From: Chelydra serpentina
Lineage: Eukaryota; Chordata; Testudines; Chelydridae
DNA: 64,000 nt
Reading direction: 5' to 3'
Assembly (NCBI GenBank): GCA_037349315.1
Contig: JBAIAC010000054.1
Location: 5,332,001 to 5,396,000 of the forward strand
Under the pieces are notes generated by a model. It was not told the DNA's origin, searched no databases, and worked only from the letters and a program-made list of their open reading frames with translations. Of this stretch, positions 44,463 through 56,400 are shown piece after piece. Both the position numbers and the translations under genes were made by a program. How positions within the stretch are numbered: the stretch's first letter is position 1; each line of letters starts with the position of its first letter.

Positions 44463-47400
44463 GTGAGGGAAGGGGACCTGGTCCCGCCCCCCGCTGGAGG
44501 AGGCCACGCCCTTTGCTGAAGGGTGAGGGGCCCGGGTGGGGGGCCTGCTTCCTGCTGGAAGGGGAGGGGCCCAGGTGACGTGGACGCCCAGCCCCCTCCC
44601 CTGCTGGAGGGGTTCTCATGGAGGGTGAGGGGTCCTGCCCCTCAGCTGGGTGCGGGGACACCCTGTTGAAGAAGGGGGGGGGCTAGTAGCTCCACCGCCC
44701 GCTGGAGAGGGGGGGACGCTTGGGGGAGGGGAGACCCTGTTGGGGAGAGAGGGGTGGAATCCCAAGGGGGGGGGGGCGTTTTCCCCTGCAGTCAAGGGAG
44801 AGGAAAAATCACACCACTGTTTAAAAGGGGAGGGGGGCAGAACCCCCATTGGAGCGGTGTAGTGCTCCCCACTTGATGTGGAGGAGGGTTGGGGGTATCT
44901 CTGACACTTAGACAGGGGTGCGGAGGACAGGCAGTGGCAATATCCGTGAGGGAGTGCCCATTCCCCCCACTGAAAGGGCAGTCTAGATAGAAGAGGGCAT
45001 AAGGCACCCCCTGCATAGGGGAAGTGGGTGACAGAGGGCAGCATCTCTCTTCTCCCAGTCTAAAGAAAAGAGATAGGATATGCCTAGAGGGGCAGGTTGG
45101 ACACTGGATGCCCACCCCCCTCCTTTTATCCTACCCATCTCAAGGAAAAGAGGTAGGATGCTCGTGGGGAGAGTCTGGGGTTACACCCCTTCATCTTCCT
45201 CTTGAGACAGGAGAGACTGAGGAGAAAGCATTACCACCGTTCATTCGCTTTCCACCCTGGTGAGCTGCTGCATTTGTACTTGCCCTAGGGAACCATGTTG
45301 GGGATAAGGATATAGGTAGCCCAGGAGGTAGTTGTGATAAAAGGTGACATAGGATATTGAGCAATATCAACATCTCACCCTTTGTGTTGGGGGAGGGATG
45401 TACAAGATCACTTTACAGCAGTGGTCCCCAAATTTTTTACCCCTGTCTGTTCTTCCCCCGGAGCTGGGAGCAGGGAACGCAGGCAGGAGTAAGGGGGCTG
45501 AGGCCAGCAGCCGAGGCCAGGAGTAAAGCTGGATGGCTCTTCCTCTCTGCCCCCCTGTGGTGGCTGGTCTGGGCCCCAGCTGCACCCCCCCTGAATGTTC
45601 CTCTGTGCCCCCCCGCCTACGGCAGCATGCCCCACAGTTTGGGGACCTCTGCTGTACAGTCAGCAGTTTAGGGAATAACAGGAAACGTATGTCTATGCCG
45701 GTTGGCAGAGTGAGGTGTGTTGACATGTCAGTCTTCACTGAAATGTTTGTGGCCTGTGGTTGCTTGCAACAGTGTGGATGCAGCTGGTCTCTCAACCCTG
45801 GTAGGAGTGGAGTACAAGGTTTGTGGGAAGTACTGTGGGGCAGAAGAACTTCTGGGAAACTGAGGGATGTGCCCAAATGCTGCTTTGCCCAGTGAGGGAA
45901 GGATTTCCCAGTGCAAAAAGTTAGCAACAAGCTGTTACTCTGGTTTAAAAAGAAGAGTGAAATGGTATGTATGGTGTGGGGGCACTAAAATATACAAGAC
46001 CCAAAATGCTATCACTGAATGCAGTTTACTGAACATCTGTAATAGAAGGCTGGTTTTTACTGTACTCTGACTTCTGGTTTAATAGGATTGTCCATAATTG
46101 TGAACAGTCTTTTGTGTTTTACTTTCTTGTTAATTATGCTGTTGGTTTACTGAACTTTCCCAAAGCTGAATGTGGGTGGTTGTCTTTTTTTGGTGGCAGT
46201 CTCTAGTTTACATAACAGTTTCACAAAGGGTGATTGTCCGAGATGGGGTGTCTTGCTTTTCCTATCCAGCTTGAGATGCTTATTTTATTTTTAAGCTTCC
46301 TCCTTTGATACACTAACATAATTTTTTCATTCTCCCTCACCCCTATTTTTCTTCTGCTTTGCATGTCCCTTGTGTACACCTTGTTGGCCAGAAGGGAGGA
46401 GCCTCTTGGCTTTTTTCCAGAACCACATCCGGGCAGATGCATAGATCAGCCAGTGAAAGGTTGCTGTAAAAATCTGTGTACTGTAGCTGATGTTCTGTCC
46501 TTAAGATTTATCACAGTGCAATTTCTCTAGTCTCTACAGACTCTGGCAGTGAGTGGCCCTGATTATGTTCTCAAACCTAGCCTACCATATGCTAGCATGC
46601 TGTATTGCTACTTTCCATATCATGACAAAGTAACTGATCGATTTTCAAAATAGGAAACAGTGTAAAACCTACACATAATCAATTTCGTATTTCTTACTCT
46701 CAAAGAACTTCCGTGGGTTAGTTTGTTTGACAGCAATGGGCTGGCTTTCTACTTGTCATGCTAAAGAGTCTTCCTCTTATTTATTTTCTTTCTCAAAGAA
46801 ATGGAAGCAGCTTTCTCGACTACAGCGGAGTGTAATTCTCTTCCTGTTTGCCTTCTTGGCAGTCTGTGGAGTCATTTCATACACAAACATGGGGGAACAG
46901 TGGAAAAGTACGTCTTTCATACAGTTCAAGGTTGCCCTAATAAATGTCATAAATGGTTAAAAGATTGCATGTTCTTAGTTTTTGTAATTACATTTTTACA
47001 AGGTGTGCTCAACGTCTGCCAGAAAAAAATATTTTATTCAGAAGTTTAGTTGTTACATACGTTTTATTGCAAATGTTCAGGTAGAAATTACCCTACCCTA
47101 TCCATGTCTTTTAAAAAAATTTGAATAACTGTTCATTTTGGTTCTTTATCCTGAATATCTGAAGAGACATTTTGTTTTGGCTAATAATGAGTTTAGAGGC
47201 TGCAAACATCCTTAGTTCTTAGTTTAAAAAATAAATAAAACAGCCCAAACCTAAAGACTTAGAGGGTAAGATAAACAATTCTCTCTCCATTGTGATTATG
47301 CAGAAGGCTCGAACTCTTTAAGCACTTTTGGGAAACAAGTCCAAATTTGCCTTCAACACTGTCTTCTTACAGCATTGAAAAGTTGTTGTTGTTTTGTTTT

Positions 47401-50400
47401 TTAAAAAATCAACAAAAAAAACCCCAATCTATTATTATGGAGGCTTGTAATTTAACACTTTCAGTTAGACATATAAGATCTGTTGGGTTCTGTAGCTTTT
47501 TTTTTTTTTGGCGCAGGTATCACTTGCATATAAAATACAGGTGACTACCTTAGGGCTTGTCTACATTTGGTGTGGGGAGAGTTAGTTTTCCAGCTAGCAT
47601 CTAAACAGTTAATTCCTTATGCCAGGTAGTTTGATGTGTACTGAATGTATTTTATACATACAGGTCTAAGGAAAAAATCATCTGAAGATCAGAAGAGAGA
47701 ACCAGAAATCCCTGGATTGAAACCAGCAAATCCAGCTGTTTTACCAGAACCGCAGAAAGCAGAAGCCAACTACCCAGAGCTTTCACCTCAGGTATTGCAA
47801 GGAAAAATGTTCTTCTTAACCCTACCTAATAGGGTTTGTGAAAGCTGCAAATAGCATTTAATTCCAACATCTGTAATGGAAAAACAAAGGCTTGTTATAC
47901 GAATTAATTTCCTATGGGTAGAGAACTCAACTCTCAAGAAAGGCTTTGGTTCCAGTGTAGTATTTCTGGCTTTCGATTGTATCCATAGACTTAAAGAGAA
48001 GAGAATTGCTCTTATTTCTGAGAAATCTCTTCTTAGCTCAGTCTGAAGGAGCTAGTCAGCTGTCTAATAGGAGCACTAATATACAATGAAAGCATTTGGG
48101 AGGTAAGATGTCAACTGAGAATTCCAGAAATATCATATGGGCTTTGTTTAATAGTGAACTTGTGTTCAGTATGTTTCCTAAACCACTGGTGTGCTTGTCA
48201 GTGCTGATACTTCAGGCTTTTGTGACCTGGTATTCTAGGCTTCATCTTACTATCTTGATGAATCTGCTTGTGCTTGGCCTAGGCCCAGGCATACCCACCA
48301 TTGCCTGCCTCCCATTCAGCAATATATGCTCTAACCTGCTATGGAGCACTCCAAACCTCAGTGCTGGAAATGTGAGCAGCCCAGGCTCTGTGGCTGGCTA
48401 GAGTGTGCACAGTTTACCAGAGGATAGTCAGCATCTCTGGTAAACCGCAACAGCTTCCCAGAATAGGTGGAAATAATAATAAATCTAGTAGCTCTCTAAT
48501 TCTGAGATCCTCTGCAAGTGTGTGAAAGTTATTTATTTTATGGATACACTTCTAACAGGTCATACAAACTGTCTGGTTTCCAAGAAATTCATTGGGGGAG
48601 TAATAGGAAAAAGGAACTCTGTTTAAAGTGTGTGTGTGTCCACACACATTCTCCTGTTCACACAGTTAGTTCAGGGAATTTAGGATTCTTTGTTTTAAAT
48701 GAAAATGCTCTCTCATGTGGTGCTTTCTTCTAATTTGTATAATCTACATCTACTATGAAAAATAATTCCTGACATTGGATCACTTCTGCATCGTGTAAGC
48801 TCGTAGTAGCGCATCTCTTTGTTATAACTACAGTAGTGTCAATTATTGCACCTTGTTATATATATGTGTATAACAAGTTCACATTTTTGACAGTGCTCTG
48901 TGTTATGTATATACCTGGTAATGATACAGGTAGCCTAATATCCTCACTGATAACTGTTACGCAAGGAGCTATCTGCCTCTGGACATTTCCACTGCTTGCA
49001 TCCGAAGAAGTGGGTATTGACCCACGAAAGCTTATGCTTCAATACCTCTGTTAGTCTATAAGGTGCCACAGGACCCTTTGTCGCAAGGAGCTATGTACAA
49101 TTTTACCAGAGGTAAAAAATTCAAACATGATTTCCCTCCTCCTTGGCCTGTCTGTTTGAGCTGAAAGGTTGCATGCTGTGACCTGTAGTCCCCTGCACTA
49201 CATCTCTATATTAAAAATGAGGGTGTTCTCAGGTTGCATTGTACAACTCTGGGATGCTTTTGGACTGGGTATTGGCCACCCATGCAGTAGATCACAGGCA
49301 TCTTGATTTACTTTTGCTGTTCTTTCTTTCTTAGAAACACTCAAAGCCGCTTCACGTCCGACGTGGTCCTCCTAATCTGCAGATCAGACCACCACGGAGA
49401 GATGCAAGGGTAAAGCCCCGAGATGTTGCTGGCAAGACTGAGGAAGAACCTGGCCAGGCTGATAAAGAAGAGAAAACAGAAAAGTCCATTATTAGGTAGG
49501 TAGAAATATTTCCAACAAGTTACAATTTGCTGGAGCAGTCTTCTAGTTTTGTTTTCATTTTCTCAGAATCTATTGGGAATAAGATGAATGTACAAATTTG
49601 TGAGGGCTTTTCATTGTCTGCCTAGAATGTTATTTTACTTATATGCTCCACTCAGGATTTGAGGCCCTATTAAACTAAGCACTGTACCAATGCACAGGTA
49701 GACGCAGCCCTTGGCCTGAAGAATTTGCAGTCTGTAGGATTATTTCACTCTATCAATTTGTTCTGTGTTAGATGTTAATACAATAGCACAATCATCATCA
49801 TCTTAGTCCTGATGTACATTTGCAAATGTACATCGGTGTTTTTTGTGTTTTTTAATCAGTGTGATTATGCATACTAGCCTGTAGTATGGATGAATTTATG
49901 CAAATATAAAGGTGCCTTATATTGGAATAGCTTATTCCCCATCCCATATGGGAATAGCTATATTGGTATAAAGCACCTTTATACTGATATAACTGTATCC
50001 ACGCTAAGGAGGTTGTACTGCTTTAACCATATTAACCAGTATTGTGAAAGCATTACAACTTTCTGGTGTATTAGTCATGGTGTTCACTTAATTTGGGAAT
50101 AAGCAATAGCATTTGACTTCATTGTTCAATATAGAAAGAATAGTAAAAGTTGACCACAGATACCTATGGTATGTTTACACTAGATATAATTTCCTAAAAA
50201 TGTTCTCACCCTTGCTGCCACTGGTGCAGCTCAATTGGTAGTAGCAATGGCACCTTGTCTACACTAGTGTTCTAGCCACCATATCATCTTAAACCCTTTC
50301 ACAGCGGTTGTAGAATCTTATCTAACCAAGCGCTCCGACCATTGCTACCACTGGGAGAGCAGCACTCTTGGCAGCAATGATGGTAAATCTAGGAAAACAA

Positions 50401-53400
50401 CTTCAGTGTGGGTCTGTAGTATGCTAGTAACAATGTCCGTATTAATGCAGTAGTAGTAACTGGATCTATAAGGTGTATCTTTTTTTTAACATACAAGCTT
50501 TGTGAGTTCTATAAACCATGCTTCTTTGGGGGTAGCTAAAGTTCATATTGAAATTGAGTTAATATACAGATACATAAAAGAACGTTGTCAAAACTGTTAA
50601 CCCTCAATGTGAACCTTTCTTGACTTTGGTCCTGTTTATAAGGTTATACCTTCAGGAGTCTATGTAATTCTTTTCCAAACTGATTTATGATGCCACTTTG
50701 GTGAGGAAAGCATGTAACAAAACAAGCACTTTCCATTGCTGCTATCCTGTGTTCACAGTTGAATTCTTAATGCTCATTTGCATAATACTATTTTAATCAA
50801 GTGCGAGTGATTCATGCAATAATTTCAAACCTGGAAGACAACACCTGGAATATTTCAAATGCAATGATCTTTCACACATTTTGAGTTTGTACATATCTGA
50901 TTCCTTTAAGAAATTCCATTACAGCAGCAATGGTTTCATGGAATCCTAAAAGCCTTCATGTTTCTTAATTCAATTCAATAAAAGGTTCATTACCATTTGC
51001 CTGGAAGAAATCACTGACTTCAAATAAAGATTAATGAGCCAATAAGTGATCTTTCCTATTTTGTGCCATGATCAAAATGTCATTTAGTTCCCTAAAAAAC
51101 GAGGAGTCCGGTGGCACCTTAAAGACTAACAGATTTATTTGGGCATAAGCTTTTGTGGGTAAAAAAAACCCACTTCTTCAGATGCGTGGAGTGAAAATTA
51201 CAGATGCAGGCATAAATATACTGACACATGAAGAGAAGGGAGTTACCTTACAAGTGGAGAACCAGTGTTAACAAGGCCAGTTCAGTCAGGGTGGATGTGG
51301 TCCACTTGACACCTCCTCATCAATTATTGGGAGTGGATCACATCCACCCTGACTGAATTGACCTTGTTAACACTGGTTCTCCACTTGTAAGGTAACTCCC
51401 TTCTCTTCATGTGTCAGTATATTTATGCCTGTATCTGTAATTTTCACTCCACGCATCTGAAGAAGTGGGTTGGTTTTTTTTACCCATGAAAGCTTATGCC
51501 CAAATAAATCTGTCAGTCTTTAAGGTGCCACCGGACTCCTCATTGTTTTTGCGGATACAGACTAACATGGCTACCCCTCTGATATTTAGTTCCCTGTTTA
51601 TCAGGCAGTTGTGAAAATATGAAATGAACAATGTTTGACAGTAGAGATAAGGATAATTCATTTTAACTCTTGTCTCTATTTTAATCTAGTTAAATATTAT
51701 TGAAATACCTTGTACTTGCAGTTGGAGGGGAGCAGTGATAGAACCTGACCAAAGCACTGAACCTCCTTCCAGTAAAATAAAGGAACCAGAAAAACCATCA
51801 TCTGTGGAAGTGGAAGATCAGAAAGAGCCAGGTAATAGGCTAGAGATCAGCACCTTTCTCATTATTGACCATGAGATTTAGATGTTTATATCTCCCTATT
51901 CACATTCATGGTCAAAGTTATGTCATCCCTTTAATTAAATCTGCTATTTTTAGCTGTGATAGAGTTGCTTCCTGTGGGGAAGGGGAAGAACTGAATGAAA
52001 AGAGATTATGCATTGTTCATCTAGAACATCTAAGTCCTGCAGCATACTTGATCTGCTGTGACAACGAATATAGCATCAGATGTATTAGTTGTTACCATGG
52101 CACAGCATACATGGCTGTAATTGCCAGATCATGTATCAATAGACTGCATGCTATAGTTGCGGCCACTGTGTAGCTCACCTCTGCCTGCTTGCCACTCCCA
52201 AACGAAGTGTGTTTTTTTGCTTCTGATGCATATTGGGCACATGCATCTGTACCCTAACCTTGTCCTGGATACTGTGTGCACACACTGAATCTTCCATTTC
52301 ATTACCAAAATCAAACCACAATAAACCATAAGCCCCAGAGTGATTTATTAAATTGAGTATATTTAAACTATACCTACTTATCCTTAATGAAAGTGCTGTC
52401 TTTATGTCTGCAGCAGCAATACCTCCTGTGTAAGTGGACAGCAGTGGAAACAGGATGGCCCTACACTAGGGAATGTTTTTGAGAGGCTCCTGGGTATTGG
52501 CTTCTCCTTTGCTTTGCCAGGAGATGACATCGTTGTGTTGGGGAGCACTATAGGCACCTGCCCTCAACCACCTTCCCTGCTCTGCAAAATGTACATTCCT
52601 CTCGCTTGGTTAAGCACTTGGTCCCTCCCATATAAACATATCCTGCTGCCATTTTTTTCCTGGTTTCCCAGTATTTGCATGCCTTCATGCACAACCTTCC
52701 TCCCCTTCTTTAAATGGACATTCGCTCCTACCTTTGGCCTCTCTTGCCTTTTTTCTCCCTCCCTGAAATTGAGCAATAGGGGTGGCACTGAAAATAGGCA
52801 GCATGGCCTGATTTTTTTCTCTCTGCTCCACCTCCCAAAAGGAGAAGTGCCCTTCCCTTGGGAAAAATAGCTGTTTAGAGAGATGACTTGAAAAGGACAA
52901 CTTTCTTTCTCAACAGTGGTTTGCTGGTTCCTTGGAGACTGGTTGGGGGGAAGGAAGTGACTTCCTCCATTAATTCATCACACATTGCTTTTGAGGATTA
53001 CCAGGAATAGGCAGCTGTAGCAGCTGTCTCTTCAGTTGCTCTCCCAGTGCAGCAAAGAATCTGGGAATCTGCTCTCTGATGAGCTAGTCGGAGGGAGTTC
53101 TTGTTTATTGCAAAACCTGGGCTTTACCTGTAATAGAATGCAGTGCATTGGCATCCTGATGTCTAAGTGCCCTTACTATAGGTGGGACTGGTAGCAACAC
53201 CTATTATTAAGGTTGCCAGACACTCCCATAATAAGACCCTTTCTTCAGTTGCTCATAACTTTTTGCCAGACTTTAACCACTTGGGCTGAAAGTTTTCATG
53301 CTGGCTGTCTGCCTCAGGCTGAATTGTTTTTGGAAAATTTCAGCCAAAACTGTTCAGTTGTTTTCGAGATCAAGGCTAGGGAAAATAAGTTGTTTTGCTG

Positions 53401-56400
53401 ATAACTTCTGGTGGTCTTTTCTTTGAAAAGCTCTAGCACCACCACATTTTGGAGCAGGGACTTGAAATTTGGCAGTAGAGGAATGAGATTGTACTGGCAA
53501 CCTTAATTCTGGGATATCTTAAGTTAAAAATGCTTGACTTGGCAACCTTAATAATGTTCTTTTAACATTAACATAGCTTTTTCTGTGTATTTCTCTAAAT
53601 ATTGTTTTTGGAGTTCAATGTTAATGAGATTTCCATTGCTGCCTCACTAAATCATTGGTTAACAATATTGACCGCTTACTGCAGGTTGGAAAGACCCCAT
53701 TCAAAAGGAATAACTTCAGGTAACTGAAGCCAGTGTAATGTGATCTTTAGTTGCAGAGATGAGGGCTCTTGATTTTGTGTAAAGTTTGTGGAGAAGAGTC
53801 TCATGTGGCTGTATAACTCTGAGCTTCAGCATTCTTCAACAAGGTGTTGATTTCCATTCACAGTGCCCATAAATGAACGTCAGATGGCTGTGATAGAAGC
53901 ATTCCGCCATGCATGGAAAGGTTATAAAGAGTTTGCCTGGGGACATGATGAACTGAAGCCTTTGTCCAAATCCTACAGCGAGTGGTTTGGACTCGGTCTT
54001 ACTTTAATTGATGCTTTGGATACCATGTGGATTTTAGGCTTAAAAGAAGGTAATTTTCTTTCCTCTTCCTATGTTTCTCCCACCTCAGTACTTTTTTGGT
54101 TCCAACAGTTGCCACTAAGGCCAACTGACCATTTTATGCTTGGTGGCTGAGAGGCAGAATGTTTTATTCCAGTAGCTTTTGGGGATTCTCTGTATCTATT
54201 GAACTAATATGTTCAGAGCTCCTTAATAGAGGCAATTGATTACACTATATCTGAGCAAATTTCATTTTGTCCATGGGGAAAATCCAAACAATTTACTATT
54301 AAGGGACACACTTCTTTATTTTTAAGGTGTTCCTTCCAAATGCATCCTGTATGTAAAAGCATTTGTGGAATAATTTTGCTGGCTATATCTATTGATGAAT
54401 TAGCATTCCTGCTAGAAATTGGGGACTGGATTATTAGGTCTGCCTGTTTTTGTTTCTGTACTAAAACAACCAGTGCCCCAGGGTGGTGCGATGGTTACTA
54501 AGATGCCGGAGGGACTTTTCTAAGTGCCAGTCTTGCAAAGTCAGTCTGGGATCTCTTAGCTTGTATATGATCACTGTTAATAAAGAGATTCTACATATGA
54601 AACTTAGTCAACAATTCTGTATGTAAACCAGAAAATAATTCAGTGTTCTGTTGGATCTGCAATGCTTATAGTAAAAACAATAGCTTTATTCCCTTAAGTA
54701 TATAAGACACAGAATCCACACAGATCTGTTGATTAAGGCAGTGGTTTTCAAACTGCAGGTTGTGACCCAGTAGTGGGTCGTGGAATGTCAGGCACTGGGT
54801 CGCGGTGGCTCTGGTCAGCACTGCCGACCGGGCCTTTAACAGTCCTATTGGCTGTGCTGCCCAGCTAAGGCAGGCTAGTCCCTACCTTTTCTGACACTGC
54901 ACTGCGCCTGGGAAGCAGCCAGCAGCGGGTCTCGCTCTGAGGTGGGGGTGCCACGGGGCTTCGTGCGCTGCCCCTGCTCCAAGCACCGGCTTCCCGGCCA
55001 ATGGGAGATGGGGTGGGGGTTGGTGCCTGCGGGCAAGAACCACGCGCAGCTGCTTGTGCACCTCCACCTATGAGCCGGACCCGCTGCTGGCCACTTCCGC
55101 GGTGCCAGGACAGACAGGAAGCCTGCTTTTAGCACCCCCGCTGACCGAGAGCCGCCTGAGGTAACCCTGTGCCTCAATCCCCTTCCCCAGCCCTGAGTCC
55201 CCCCAAACCTGGAGCCCCTTCCTGCACCCCAGAGCCCCCTCCCACAGCCTGAACCCCCATTCCCGGCCCCACCCTGCAGCTCTCACCCCTGCATCCCAAC
55301 CCTCTGCCGCAGCTGTGAGCTCCTCCCACACCCTAAAGCCCGCATCCCCAGCTCCGTTGGGTCACGGGCATCAACATTTTTCTTCAGCTGTGTCACCAGA
55401 AAAAAAGTTTGAAAACCACTGGATTAAGGCAGTGCTATTTTTATTCACTTTTCTGACTTTAACCACACTTTAACGCTTATATGCAAGCCACCTTTTTACT
55501 TACTTAATTACATATTGTCTAGCAAAATTCCCTCCCAAATTCAATAGGATACAGTACTCATCACTTCCTGTCCCAAACTGTTGTATACTTTTTCTGTTCA
55601 CTGTATGGCAGGTATCCTAATTCACTACAGAAGCGGCTGTGTTTTGGTACTGGGTTTTAAAACCTCAATTTGATTTTTTGTTTTTAAACTACTGCCTTAC
55701 ATGACTACAGAAAAAAAAATCACTTAATCAGGACATGTAAGTTAAACAAGGAAACTACAAAGCAGTATTTATAAATACTTGAAAATGTCTCCATTGATTT
55801 GCTTTGAACAGCTGTGGAATCTGTGGAGACAGCCACCTTTATAATAATTCCACAACAAACACAGTTTGACATGTATCAAGACTGGAAGATCTGATCTGCA
55901 GCTAATGGCAAAAGAAACTGCAGGAGCCTTCCACAGTTCTATATTTTCCTTACTTGTTTGATTTTAATACGTACATTTATGTACAATTTGAAATCAAACA
56001 AAAAACCCACTGTGGAAAATCTCTTGTTTGTGTCTCTCACTGCATGTCTGAGCTCTCTCTTGATGTTTCATCAGGTTGAGAGTGTGACTGCTTTCTTATA
56101 AAACATTTAAATACGAATTGCAGAGAGCTTTTCAAATAAATTATTAGTGATTTAGACATATTTAAAATGGACATCTGTTTGGAAACTTTTATATACTATT
56201 GCAATTCTCCTTTAGGTGATTGCTTCATAGTCTGTAAAGCTCTTTGGGATTCTTCAGGATAAAAAAAGCTCTCTAAATGAAAGTTGTGTTAGAGTGTGCA
56301 AATCTTTCTCTCATGAGTCTGTGAATATAAAAACTGCTTCTGTAAGAAAATTCTGGATTTCTGTATTGCACTACCTATTGCTAGACAGTGATAAGAAGTC

